Origin: Diphasiastrum complanatum
Taxonomy: Eukaryota > Streptophyta > Lycopodiopsida > Lycopodiales > Lycopodiaceae
Assembly: GCA_029204225.1 (NCBI GenBank)
Contig: CM055111.1
Coordinates: 452,453-516,452, forward strand
Direction of reading: 5' to 3'
DNA length: 64,000 nucleotides
In this document: in pieces, positions 53,924 to 64,000 of the stretch
How the letters are laid out: the number at the start of each line of letters is the position of its first letter
How positions within the stretch are numbered: the stretch's first letter is position 1
Position numbers and translations under genes: made by a program
The notes under the pieces: model-generated
Seen by the model: only the letters and a program-made list of their open reading frames with translations
The model's database searches: none
What the model was told of the DNA's origin: nothing

Positions 53924-54005
<82 letters not shown>
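53924..54005. repeat. (TC)n microsatellite, 82 bp
   Basis: Pure TC repeat between two copia relics. Confidence 0.95.
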
Positions 54006-54006
<1 letters not shown>

Positions 54007-54271
54007 TGTAAAAAAAATTTGATATTACATATTTGTAATAGCATGAGAATTATCACAATTTAGCTCCCTCCCCACCCAAATGTTGCTCAAGTTTCAATCC
54101 CTTCCCCTGAGCTTTTTTAAGAAAGGTCGAGGGCTTGCCCATTTTTGAGCTTCTGTAGCCCAAAATTCTTTCAAAAGCTCAAAGGAATTAGAGAGCGAAG
54201 CCCACTATAAATCCTTGGATAGATTTTTTCGAAAGTTCAAAAAAAGCTTTTGAACCTTCCCGCGTGTTTCC

Positions 54272-54340
54272 CCACTGAATCAGAGTACATCGCAACCTCT
54301 CAAGCTACAAAGGAAGCAATTTGGTTGAGGAATTTACTCT
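54272..54340 (+). mobile_element. copia RNase H fragment, + strand
   Basis: Reads ESEYIATSQATKEAIWLRNL, the copia RNase H segment before CDNQSA. The rest of the domain lies next to it on the - strand. Confidence 0.65.
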
Positions 54341-54600
54341 CTGAATCCTTGAATGCCTTGACCTTCAAACTTAGTTCTACGCAGAATCTTCTGTGTGTAT
54401 CCAGAATTAATGCTTTGGTAAAAATATCTGCTGTCATATCTTGCGTTCTATAGTATTGCAATCTGACTTCGTTGAGAACTTTGCTTCTGACGAAATGATA
54501 CTTCAATTCAATGTGCTTACTCCTGGAATGAAATCTAGGGTTGGCTGATAAAGCGATGGCACTTTGATTATCACACAATAATGTCGTCGGAACCCTAAAC
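54341..54600 (-). mobile_element. copia RNase H C-terminal part, - strand (inverted)
   Basis: The frame 54578-54300 reads CDNQSAIALSANPRFHSRSK and RTQDMTADIFTKAL, the C-terminal part of RNase H. It faces the + strand fragment at 54272-54340, as expected from a local inversion. Confidence 0.75.
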
Positions 54601-54603
54601 CCT

Positions 54604-54830
54604 TTGATGGATATATATTATTATGCATATATGCATATCTACATATACATCAATAAGATATATCTATATACTATAGATATATGTACATATACATGCATGT
54701 ATATGTATCTATACATATGTTTAATTGTTTATTTATTTACCTATTTATATTTATATATTTATTTATATATAGGTATGTACTATGTATATACACTATACAT
54801 ATACATATATTAATAGATAGATATATAATG
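54604..54830. repeat. AT-rich (ATAC/TATA) low-complexity tract
   Basis: About 220 bp of TATATA/TACATA repeats. Frames through it are repeat-encoded and not genes. Confidence 0.8.
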
Positions 54831-56876
54831 CTCAATTTGTTATGTGAAACTATTCAACATGTTACTAAGTTGTTCAATGTATCCTTCAACAGTGGACGAA
54901 ATAGTGCAATTAATTGCAACAAACTTACGTTGGGAGAGCAGTTCACCGTAGTTGAATTAACTTGCATAAACACATCCAAATTGACCTTTCACCTCGTTAT
55001 TAAGCTGGATAAGGGTGATAGAAGAATAGCCTCACACTGTCAGCAATAATAATTTTGGTACAGTTGCATTTCAGTCCTCAACTATATTTTGTATAGTGTG
55101 TCTCATTAACAAGAACTATAGCTAGACAGCCATATATACTAAAGGTTATTGCATCTTGTCTAGACTCTTAATTTCTATTATGAATATTTCAAAAGCTTGC
55201 TGGAGTTTATGGGTACTACATATTTGGCGCATAACTACAAAAATATACATTGAGAATGTTCACTTTTGACACTTTCAAATGTGAATAGCAAATGCTAGCA
55301 AACAAATGATGCAATATACATGGTTTATTAACCAGTCTCCATTTTCATCTCAAAGCCCATTTGACATTAGATTGTACTCAGGCTTTGCATGAACTTCACC
55401 AATCAACACGTGTTTTATAATCTTACCATGCATCAAAATGTTGTCATTGTAGTTTGGAAACACCACAAAAGGTAAAATCAAGTGGTATTAAATGATATGC
55501 TTAGAAGGTAAGGGACATGTTTGTACGAGTGATTGCTAGTTTCAGATGTAGAAGAAAGGTATTCCCCTATTGTCAAGTCAGGGTCACTGTTAGGTTAGAA
55601 TACTATGTACAATCAAATCAACACCTGCAATGTTTATTACACCTTGATTCCAGCATATTGGAATGAAACAAGTCATTGGAAATGGAACATGTATTAACAA
55701 GCCCAAGAAAGACATTCGTTCCTCATTTGCCATGAACAGATCTACTCTATAACAGGAATATGGATTGTGATGTCTATATAGAGGTTTTAAATCAGTAGCT
55801 ACTTTCTTTTCAGACAGCTATAGCTATTTCAAAAAGCATCATCTCGATGCATTCTCAGAAACTGACAAAGAGTGATCCACCAAGAAAACAAAATAAATGC
55901 ATCTTTTCCTACTGACATCGTAGAATGTTACTGACCCTGCAAAATTTAGAGGTTCATTTGGAGTTGTTGCTGCTCTGGATGCTAAAAAAATAGGATTTGA
56001 ACTGTGCTTTGGATAATCGAGGTATCTTTTGGCAAGGACTTTTAAATATAATCTTCTCCTGGGTAAGGGTGGTCGTGGTATAGTTGAGTGACTGAATTCT
56101 ATTTCTGACAATCTGAGGTGCGTTAGCTCGAGCCTAAACACCATCAGGGTTACATTAGAAGAAATATGCAATCATATTCACAAAAGTATGAGGAGAATCT
56201 TGAAATTGAGTATTCAAAAAATGTAAACATACACTGCAAATCTAAAAAGCAAATCACACTTATTATTCAGCATAAAATACCCTGCTCTGGTCACACTTAT
56301 TATTCAATATAACATACCCTGCTCTGGCCACTGGAATTAGAGAACCTATTATCATCTCAGAATTGGACTCAGATGCAAGAATATTGGAACGCTGTAGTCA
56401 TGGGATTGGTACATCACTAGGCAACACCCGGTTGCAGTACCACATTGTTTGTATTGCATCATGATCTGGGTAGCAACAGATTGGCCTCAGTTTATGAAAA
56501 CTTCTAAAAATCTGGTTCTCTCAGCTTCATATGTTCAGAGCCACCAAAACAAACATGTCCATCGTTGTGAAGGAAAAATATAAGGATTCACTTTTACATG
56601 TTTCAAGGTATTTTGAGATTTGTAACTCATGATTGAATTGCTCAAACCATCCATAGAGCGGAATCTAGAGCAATACAAAGCTTACTCTCCACAAAAAATT
56701 CACACACAAGGTGAAAGTGAGAAAAAGGGGAGCCTTTATTTGTACTTAATCCGACCAATTCAAAGCATGGTCCATCCAAGAGAGAAACATGAAGTGCTTT
56801 CTATTTGTGAGCATGCGCACAAAAACAGATGGTACACCAAATGCAATTGTCACCATAACCATTGTAGTCTCAATGC
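54831..56876. other. intergenic region, 3' of CLSY-like gene
   Basis: Low-complexity and unique AT-rich DNA. The 110-codon - strand frame at 55839-56171 has no recognisable domain. The region should include the 3' UTR of the neighbouring gene; no poly(A) site is assigned. Confidence 0.4.
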
Positions 56877-58730
56877 TTACAAAAACTTGTTTTTGTACAC
56901 TTGAAATACATGCCGCATTAATGCATGGCTTTCAAGAAATTGGTCCTCAAATTGACCAGTCAGCTCTCGTAATTCACTGTTTGGAATATCAGCTTCGATA
57001 AGGATTGGATCAAAAAGAATTTTTGAGAGCCACTCCTTTTGAGTTGAAGCCTTCTCAATCTTTTTCTCTGCATTTATTTCTGCCACAAGGCGATAAACAA
57101 AGACCTTGTGCTTTTGACCAATTCTGAATGCTCGGGAAATTGCCTGTCGTGCTACAGCAGGATTCCAGGGAATATCAAGGAAAACGATTCGAGATGCACC
57201 AACAAGAGAGATTCCCTCTCCACAAGCCTTAATGGATCCAAAGAGTACGATTGAATCTTTGCCCTCATTAAACTCCCTTATTGTGATCTCCCTTTCTTCA
57301 GATGTTGTTTTCCCATCTAGTCGAAAAATTTGGACTCCTTTTTGCCAACCAAAGATTTGAAATAACATACTCTCCAAAAGAAAAAGAGGATCTAAATACT
57401 GGCTAAAAACTAATAGTTTTTCGTTGGAATGTACACAGAGCTCCAGCAAGTCAAAAACAAACTTCGTTTTTGTTCCTTCTTGAGGAGTGTTTTTCCGAAA
57501 GATACTTAATCCTCCGGATTTACTTTCTTCAGACGACAAACCAATCTTTGACAAACAAGGATGAATACATATCCCTGTCATTGAGGTCTCTAGCTTCATT
57601 CTATTATTTGTACATGTCTTCTCAAGTAATCCAAGTGCCTTATGCTGTTCGGGCATAAGTTTCAAAAAAATTGTGAAGTCACAAATACCAGGCAAGTTCT
57701 CTAGAACTTCTCCTTTATACCAGTTAACAAAGGGACGTACAAGATTTTGAAGTTTTTTAAGAGAGGCAATTCTTTCTTCTCGACTTCCTTTCTCTATCTT
57801 ATCGCCAAAATTTTCCTGAAAAATCCTCTGTTCAATTGGATAAGTTGAACCCATCTTGTGCATCTCATTAGAAAGATCCACTTTACCAATCAAGTCAATT
57901 TCACTACTAAGACTAGCCGCATAACTAGGAATCACTTTCAAAAAATCAGGCTTGACAAGCCTAAGAAGATTGAAGAGCTCTTCAAAATTGTTTTGAAACA
58001 CAGTACCTGATAACAAGACTCGACGCTTTGTTCTAACTTGCATAAGCGCATCAAGTATCCTCGTGTTCTTTGTGCGTGGGAAATGCCCTTCATCTAAAAA
58101 AAGGAGGTCGGGAACCTCCAACAACAAATTTTTTATTTCATTCTTGATCCCTTTTGTATTGTTACCATCATAAACAAAGTGGGCAAATTGACAATAGCCG
58201 ACTAAAAGGACGCTGGTTGTCCTTGTCCACTCCTTCAACATTTGCAGTTGTCCCCACCGAAATACCTCCTTAGTATCGGTCGGACACTCAAATGCTTGGT
58301 TACTTTTAACCACGTTCTTCTCTACAGTTTTATGGACTTCATAAAGGTTGTGTAAAGGAATTGGCTTCACTGCCCATTTCCTAAACTCAAACACCCAAGG
58401 AAGCAGCAGGCCTTTTGGGGCAATGATTAATACCCTTTTATCCGGATATTTGGCCAGGAATGCTTGTAAGAAAGCAATGGTTAAAAGTGTTTTTCCAGTG
58501 CCTGGTGCGTGTGCCAAGACACACCCACACCCCTCCTCACCAAGTATGTTGCGCCCCAAAAATTCAAAGCCTTGAATTTGATGAGGCTGCATCATGGCTT
58601 TGAAATGGGGGTGCAGTTGTAGTTCTACAGCAGATTCCTGTTGCCTTTCATCATGCTGCATTCCACCTCTCCATTCAGATCTAATAGAATCTTGCTCTTT
58701 GCTGATACATATACGTTTCTTCTTTGATAC
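56877..58730 (-). CDS. CLSY/DRD1-like last exon (SNF2 helicase)
   Basis: Acceptor CTTCAG|GTATC at 58730; 617 codons to the stop at 56877. GTGKT lies at about 58488-58502, DEGH at 58083-58094 and RIGQ near 57115-57126. The whole two-lobe helicase is in one exon. Confidence 0.92.
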   Translation of the reverse strand, partial: VSKKKRICISKEQDSIRSEWRGGMQHDERQQESAVELQLHPHFKAMMQPHQIQGFEFLGRNILGEEGCGCVLAHAPGTGKTLLTIAFLQAFLAKYPDKRVLIIAPKGLLLPWVFEFRKWAVKPIPLHNLYEVHKTVEKNVVKSNQAFECPTDTKEVFRWGQLQMLKEWTRTTSVLLVGYCQFAHFVYDGNNTKGIKNEIKNLLLEVPDLLFLDEGHFPRTKNTRILDALMQVRTKRRVLLSGTVFQNNFEELFNLLRLVKPDFLKVIPSYAASLSSEIDLIGKVDLSNEMHKMGSTYPIEQRIFQENFGDKIEKGSREERIASLKKLQNLVRPFVNWYKGEVLENLPGICDFTIFLKLMPEQHKALGLLEKTCTNNRMKLETSMTGICIHPCLSKIGLSSEESKSGGLSIFRKNTPQEGTKTKFVFDLLELCVHSNEKLLVFSQYLDPLFLLESMLFQIFGWQKGVQIFRLDGKTTSEEREITIREFNEGKDSIVLFGSIKACGEGISLVGASRIVFLDIPWNPAVARQAISRAFRIGQKHKVFVYRLVAEINAEKKIEKASTQKEWLSKILFDPILIEADIPNSELRELTGQFEDQFLESHALMRHVFQVYKNKFL

Positions 58731-61037
58731 CTGAAGATTCCAGAATATTGTAAGATAATATATTTTCAGTTTTTAGTGTCACATAAATGAGAAACTCATA
58801 AGACTACAGCACTTCAAGTAGTCTACTATGGAAAACTGAATTAGAAGTAGCTACAAGACAAACACCTGAACAATGGAAAGCTCTAAGTAGACGAATCAAA
58901 TACGAGTAACCTTGATCCTTACAGTTACACAAAATGTTGACCACACTTTTATATTGCATGAAGGATATTTATCATCAGATGTCAGAGGAATCTTGAAGAA
59001 TAAAAGGTCTAATCCAAAAAAGAAGAAATGTTGTGTACATGATAAAACATAAAGACAAATTTAAGTCTTCAACCACTTCGATCCTAGAGAACCATGCAAG
59101 GAGTTTTCTCGATCTTTACAAAATTCACAGCTCCCCAAGGATCAAGTGTTTAACGAGAATAAAGCTTCTGTTCTACATATTTAAAGTTCATAAAATCAGC
59201 CAATCAATTATAACTAGCAAAAGGTATTTTCAGACATTGTATACAGGGAAAGCAAGCCTTTAATTGTTGTTTCAACAGAGAATACCACGCTTCTATTATG
59301 CTTCCCTTTCCTAATCAACTACTTTATGTCAAGACTCAAGATGATACAAGTATTAAGTCACCCATAAGAAGCTGGAAGTTGAAAAACAAAAATGGCCAAC
59401 TTCTACCAGAAAGACACGAGAACAAGCTTACTGTGTTCCAGTAGAACTCATGAATATTCTCAATATGCTTGCCAATGAAACCGCAGGTACAACATACATA
59501 ACCTACTTCATTCCTCAAAACAAAATGGTGATTGCATTGTACTTCATCTGCTACATCTCTCATACTTTGTCCTTCCAAAGCAGAACTTTCCTGCAAAACC
59601 AGCATAGAAGTTCAACTGAAAAGATACACCTTGAATCAACTATCAGTTCTTTACCTAGCTAGAGAGACTACAAATTCTGTGCGATCTGGTTATATTGACA
59701 ATAACCTAGCTGAGAGCAATCCAGCTGGAGATCATCACTTTTGATATGTTTCTAGGGTTCCCACCGAAGAGATTAGCAACATTAGAAATGCTATCAAGTA
59801 TAAACCTACGGTAATCAAGGAGGCGTATAGCTAAAACACACATGCGCACGTGCACACACACACTCACACACGCATATACATACAATGAAGTCAACCCACG
59901 TTACACTTCCAGTTTTAAGAATTCAAACTTTTCAAAAAAAAGTCCAAATTTTTTCTTTTTGTACAAACATTAAGTCCACAAAAATAAAACAGGCGAAGTG
60001 GTCACGCTGGACATTACGGTGTAGCCTTGGTAAAAATGGAAGGATGCCTCATGGATATTTAAGCTAATAATCATCGCGCTCTGCGTGTTACATTGAGAAA
60101 TTGAACTTTTAAATAGGAAAAAAGTCCAAATTTTTATTTTCTTGTACATACATTAAAATCACAGAATTAGAAGAGGTGAAGTGGTCAAGCTGGTAATTAT
60201 GGTGTGCCTTGGTAAAGATGGAAGGATTACTCATGGATATTTAAGCTGATAATCATTGTGTACCTTAGTAGAAAGTTATCCCAACTCTGCCCTTTGATCT
60301 TGAACACAGACTACAATGATTTTTGGGGGTTATTTCTGTCTATGTCATAAGTATAGGCAGTAGGTACACTGACAGAATTGGAAAATAATAGAGGACTTAC
60401 TGTATCAGTAACTTGCTGGAAAACGTCAAATAGATCTGGATTCTGTACTAAAAAGAAACTCCAGGATGAGCAGATAAAACTTATGCTGAGAAGGGGCCAG
60501 TTACTAGGAGACATGCAGAAAATAATCCTCTTACCTGTGCACAGGCAAGAGAGACTGCCATATCTTTCCACAAGACTCCCAAAGGGTCATCATTATCTCT
60601 AACATCATCATCGTCCATTCCTGGGAGCCTCAGGTCTGAATACTTAGAGTATCCCAAGTTGCTTGTTTGTGAAGATTGTTCCATGGTCATGGAATCTGGT
60701 ATTTTCATACAATCATTCTCGCTTTGATTACCTTCTGAATCACTGGAAGGTGATTTTGTATCAAGTTCTAGAGGTGAGCAACTACATTCATTTCTTGCAG
60801 CATGTAGGCCCTCATGCAGAACTTCTTGAAGGTTTCCAACTGACGAATTTTCTAATCCTTCAACCTCTGGATTGCTATTTTTTAGTTTTTGGGATCTTTT
60901 GAACAGATTTTCAAGATTAATTTGCAACATTGCACACTCTGCTTGAATGTTCTTAATTTCTCGAACATGGTGGTCTATGGTAGCTTTTATGCCTTCATTC
61001 ACAAGTTTTTGCTTTGGTGCTTCAGCAAAACTAGAAC
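56877..61037 (-). CDS. CLASSY/DRD1-type SNF2 chromatin remodeler (5' incomplete)
   Basis: Four exons are visible on the - strand: 61037-60535, 60442-60401 (a 42-nt micro-exon), 59590-59432 and 58730-56877. Joined they give about 851 codons without a stop. The order is: lysine-rich/coiled stretch, acidic linker (DDDDVRDNDDPLGVLWKDM), a zinc-ribbon-like C-N-H-H..EVGYVCCTCG, then the SNF2 ATPase: Walker A APGTGKT, DEGH box, RVLLSGT, LLVFSQYLDPL, SLVGASRIVFLD and ISRAFRIGQ. DEGH in motif II and the zinc motif before the helicase are marks of CLSY/DRD1 proteins, which recruit Pol IV or Pol V for RNA-directed DNA methylation. Exons at the 5' end are missing or unrecognised, since the first exon seen needs a phase-1 partner. 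Which CLSY/DRD1 member it is cannot be told. Confidence 0.88.
59432..59590 (-). CDS. CLSY/DRD1-like exon with zinc motif
   Basis: Acceptor TTTTGCAG|GAA and donor ACA|GTAAGC. 53 codons, ESSALEG to FYWNT, including C-x2-H and C-x2-C around NEVGYVCCTCG. The frame is continuous with the micro-exon and the last exon. Confidence 0.85.
59941..60259. repeat. about 182-bp tandem duplication in intron
   Basis: AGTCCAAATT..CTTGTACA..CATTAA starts near 59941 and 60123. Both units contain GAAGTGGTCA.GCTGG and TCATGGATATTTAAGCT.ATAATCAT. It lies in the intron before the zinc exon. Confidence 0.75.
60401..60442 (-). CDS. CLSY/DRD1-like 42-nt micro-exon
   Basis: Acceptor TAGTACAG|AATCC and donor ACA|GTAAGT. 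14 codons, NPDLFDVFQQVTDT, phase 0 on both sides, joining CAQ from the exon before to ESSALEG after. Confidence 0.7.
60535..61037 (-). CDS. CLSY/DRD1-like exon, N-terminal region
   Basis: Acceptor TTTTGCAG|GT, entering in phase 1, and donor CAG|GTAAGA. 167 codons: IKATIDHHVREIKNIQAECA suggests a coil, then a serine-rich acidic stretch and VLWKDMAVSLACAQ. No known domain. Confidence 0.75.
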
Positions 61038-62517
61038 CTGCAAAACACAGCATCAACAGGTCAATAATGTCTATACAAACTTATATTTCTCATACATTAA
61101 ACACCTGCTTAGAGTACCCAAAATCATTAAGAAACTCAAGCTGTTCAAATAATTCTGTCAGAATGGAGACAACTTGGGAGTTTCTTTCTAATGTGCTTAA
61201 TATGTGTCTAAATTGCATTAAAACACAGTGATATGAAGTGCACATCTCATACATTCTGGCCGTTGTTTTAGCTTGAACAAACAAATGCAAGTGCACATGC
61301 TACAAACGTGTGTGTGTGCGTGCAGACACACATAAATAGTTGCACCTATATTCATGATTGTTTATTATTCAAAGAGGCCTCATTCTGAGGCGTCAACAGA
61401 TTTGTGGCTTTGAAACAGGTTCAAATTTGGCTGCATTCCAGAACAACTGCACTAAGCACTTTTATGTTTCAAATTTCATTTCACATGCAATGGGATACCC
61501 AGCATTTGTTTGTGGCATAATGGACTGGTGTCAACGGCTGTAGTTTCATGCTAGGATAATAAGCCCTGTTTATATCCAGCTGATATGTTTCTGCTGTAGA
61601 TAGTCAGTTTTTTAACTTTCAGTACATGCTACCGTGACAGGCCACATTGACCTTGGTTTTGAATGTTGGAGATCAAATTTTTTTTACTCCATTTTATTCA
61701 TTCCGCTACTACTAGTCATTTCGTTTCACAATGAGCATTTTGAAATGAGTTTGCATTGCTAGCAAAACTTTTATGTTATACTACTCCGCATGTACTTATA
61801 TATGAGACTATCGCGTTACTAAACTAACCATTAGTACATACCATGTTCCAAACAAAACACATTCAGAACAAGCTAAAAAACTCAGAAAGTAATTTTTTTT
61901 CCTACAGCATAGTTGTCAGGCGTATAAAACAAGGTCATTCCAAAGACCATACAAAACTGATTTTGTTTGTTTGTCTGGATTGTTGTACTTTTATTTTTTA
62001 CACTGAAACGTTTCAAACTTTATTATTTTTATATGTTTCTTACCGTACATTCGGAACAAACCATCTCGCGGGGGAGTGTTATGGACATGCGTTGCATAGT
62101 CATATTTCACTGTTATAACCATACAAGTACGCACAACTTATTAGGGTCTCACAATTGCTTTTACAGGCCTAATTTGTTATTTTTATACCCTCTATTTAGA
62201 TAAGGATATTTCAATAAATAAGGCTAGATGCCCCAATTTGGAACCCCACAAGAGGTCAGATATGGAACGTTCCACATTCTTTCCATTTCAATATAGCTAG
62301 GGACTAAGGATCTACCATTTCTCGGATTATGAGTTTTGTGTTATGAGCTTCTTGAAGGGGATTCTCTATGTTTTCTAGACATCTTGGCTGGAGATTTGCC
62401 TGGGCTATCGTTGTTATTCATCACATTTTCTTTGTTAAAGATTGCTTAGTGGATGCTATTTGTTGTTTCTTTATGCAAATACATAACTCATCTTTCTTAT
62501 TGCCCAACGACTTGATG
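61038..62517. other. upstream of CLSY-like exons, nothing recognised
   Basis: Upstream exons of the CLSY-like gene should lie here or beyond. A 68-codon - strand frame at 61090-61296 could be one but would enter the next exon out of phase at its best donor. A short GT repeat is at 61302-61318. Confidence 0.35.
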
Positions 62518-62900
62518 ATTAATTATGCAAGAGCATTAAATTTGACTAATGTACGCTCTGTCAAGATGCTTTTCTCCATCTTAAAACTATTCTTGGTACT
62601 GCTCTTGTTCTTGTTTTACCTTATTTCAAAAAGCACTTCAGTGTCGAAACTGATGCTAGCAGTTGTCAATGTAGGAGCCCTCCTTCGCCAAGATTATGGT
62701 GTTACTGCTTATGAGTCTCGTCATTACGTTCGTCCGGAGCATTCATCTGAGTTAGAGGCAGAGCATTGATTGTAGCTCTGTTATTTTATTTTTAGCAGTT
62801 TGATATCATGTTCCATGTTTGGCGGCCATATGGTCGAACACTGTATTCAGACCATTTTCCATACTATATTCAGTGTTGGACGTACTTTATTCGCTGCACA
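62518..62900 (+). mobile_element. decayed gypsy RNase H relic
   Basis: In broken frames the + strand reads LHLKTILGTALVLVLPYFKK, FSVETDAS, then GALLRQDYGVTAYESRHY and SSELEAEH, the RNase H start of a Ty3/gypsy element. A later VWRPYGRTLYSDHFPYYIQ resembles the TDH region. Shifts and stops make it inactive. Confidence 0.6.
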
Positions 62901-63264
62901 TTTTGTATTTGTCGATTTGTAATTGTTATGCTCTGTTTTCAATTTTATTTCGAATGGTATGTGCGTAATTACAATTAGTTTCAACTACATAGATTGATAG
63001 CAGATGCACAACACAGAAATACAACCCCCTTTATAGCATTTCATAAACACACATACTACATTGCAATACACCAGGCACGCTGCACAAAAAACACACCATA
63101 CATTAATTCATCAGATGTATCAAAATTACAATACGTATCCCCGCCATATAAGGCTGGGGCTATTCTTTACACTGTTAGACAATATATGCTGCCACATCTA
63201 CTGCCGAAAATTACATAACAACAGTCAGCCACATACGGCCAGACCCCATCTATTCTAAACATTC

Positions 63265-63627
63265 CTATGGATCCTCCACTAATTCGCCCTCGTTAGGTGC
63301 ATTGTTCTGACGCTCTCGCTCTGCCTCCCGGTTAGCCCGAGCTGCCTCCTGGTTAGCACGACGGCGGGCAGCCCTTTCCCTGACCATGATGAGCTGCCGC
63401 CGTGTGAAGTTCATTCCGATCTGCTCATCCAAATCCAGCTTGACAGTGGGGGCGGGGGGCACAGCCCGGGCTGGGTGCTCCGGCTCTGGATTTCTCTGCC
63501 GAGTCTGTCGCAGCATCTCTGCAATGTCTGCCTCTTGCTTCCGATGCCTTTCGTTGTGCCTTCGAACATCTTCCTCGATCTTCCTCCTGGCTTCGCCCTC
63601 AGGCCTGGGTGGTATGCGCTCCGCCAT
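63265..63627 (-). CDS. unassigned 120-residue basic protein
   Basis: An open frame from ATG (MAERIPPRPEGEARRK) to a stop, rich in Arg, Glu and Ala, with predicted helical stretches (EEDVRRHNERHRKQEADIAE; RAARRRANQEAARANREAER). It ends NEGELVEDP. I recognise no domain. Upstream on the same strand there is a tandem-repeat leader and a TATA-like TTAAATAG. Downstream is AT-rich, 3'-UTR-like sequence. It may be a host gene or a small ORF of an unknown element. Confidence 0.45.
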   Translation of the reverse strand: MAERIPPRPEGEARRKIEEDVRRHNERHRKQEADIAEMLRQTRQRNPEPEHPARAVPPAPTVKLDLDEQIGMNFTRRQLIMVRERAARRRANQEAARANREAERERQNNAPNEGELVEDP

Positions 63628-63644
63628 CTCACGACACCCTGTTT

Positions 63645-63865
63645 CTCGAAATGGCTCTCACAGCCTCTCACAGCCTCTTAATGGCTCTCATTGGCTCTCT
63701 CACAGCCTCTCAATGGCTTTCACTGGCTCTCTCATAGCCTCTCTCTCGGTCTGTGACAACCTCTCACAACGCCTCTCTCTCACAGCCTCTCACTGGCTCT
63801 CTCTCACAGCCTCACAATGCCTCTCACAGCCTCTCTCTCACAGCCTCTCACTGGCTCTCTCACTG
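63645..63865. repeat. CTCTCACAGC-type imperfect tandem array
   Basis: Repeats of CTCTCACAGCCTCTCA(A/C)(T/A)GGCT in a 220-bp block. On the - strand they read GAGAGGCTGTGAGAGA and would form a purine-rich 5' leader before the ATG at 63627. Confidence 0.85.
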
Positions 63866-63877
63866 CCTCGTGAGTGC

Positions 63878-63886
63878 CTATTTAAC
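63878..63886 (-). promoter_or_regulatory. TATA-like box
   Basis: TTAAATAGG on the - strand, about 250 bp upstream of the ATG at 63627. Position fits a core promoter; unproven. Confidence 0.35.
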
Positions 63887-64000
63887 CCCACAACCTCTTT
63901 CCCCATTTGCATTTGTTGATGATCCCATGTGCTACGGTACCTCTCCCATGTATTGCTCCCCCACATGCTGCACTCCGATTGGGTCCATGGTCTGCTCCTC
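63887..64000. other. possible promoter of the 120-codon ORF
   Basis: No feature is recognised beyond its position upstream of the TATA-like box. Confidence 0.2.

Noticed and set aside
61090-61296. Extra upstream exon of the CLSY-like gene
   Set aside because: Its best donor (AAGCAG|GT) gives phase 0, but the next exon needs phase 1; no similarity to the family that I can see.
1-64000. CRISPR arrays, bacterial operons, rRNA genes
   Set aside because: No regularly spaced repeats with unique spacers, no operon-like gene packing and no rRNA sequence are present; the window is clearly plant nuclear DNA.

Overview
This window is nuclear DNA from a plant with a large, repeat-laden genome. Two host genes can be read, both split by introns. 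A SUMO-conjugating enzyme gene (SCE1/UBC9) runs on the + strand from 959 to 36831. A CLASSY/DRD1-type SNF2 ATPase gene runs on the - strand from about 61037 (or beyond) down to 56877. A third, unassigned 120-codon ORF with a possible promoter lies on the - strand at 63265-63627. The rest is mainly LTR retrotransposons (Ty3/gypsy chromovirus and Ty1/copia), LINEs, a foldback element, a tRNA-like SINE candidate and microsatellites, many nested and rearranged. A fern or other non-angiosperm vascular plant is my best guess, from the very long introns, the LINE type and the divergent C-terminus of the SUMO enzyme. The sequence alone does not prove this.

Layout. 1-958: upstream region with a G-box and a telo-box. 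959-36831: SCE1, five coding exons of 69, 84, 153, 114 and 63 nt (160 codons) spread over 35.9 kb. Intron 1 (19.9 kb) holds a rearranged chromovirus (about 3355-9584), a LINE 3' fragment (9585-10744), and a second LINE (10745-18705) whose first ORF is split by a chromovirus with both LTRs and a CCTTG target duplication (10839-16639). That chromovirus has its own gag split by a patchwork of copia fragments (about 13679-15374). Intron 2 (7 kb) has only simple and tandem repeats. Intron 4 (8.4 kb) holds degraded copia pieces around a copia deletion derivative with both LTRs and an ATGAC duplication (30459-34492).

36832-56876: no host gene seen. It holds decayed retroelements: gypsy and copia RNase H pieces (41.3-42.4 kb), a copia element with a long LTR (42.7-47.4 kb) whose gag is interrupted by a 1.1-kb foldback element (47415-48557), a solo-like copia LTR (49341-50019), a sense copia relic (50.4-53.4 kb) and a locally inverted copia RNase H (54.25-54.6 kb). 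56877-61037: the CLASSY/DRD1-type gene. 61038-64000: no recognised N-terminal exons, a gypsy RNase H relic and the 120-codon ORF.

Functionally, one host gene makes the SUMO E2 enzyme. The other belongs to the family that directs RNA-dependent DNA methylation, the pathway that silences elements like those filling this window. The LTR elements recognised inside SCE1 are almost all antisense to it. The LINEs are sense, and two LINE 3' ends share a hairpin with a compensatory base-pair change placed just before a TC/TTTC microsatellite tail.
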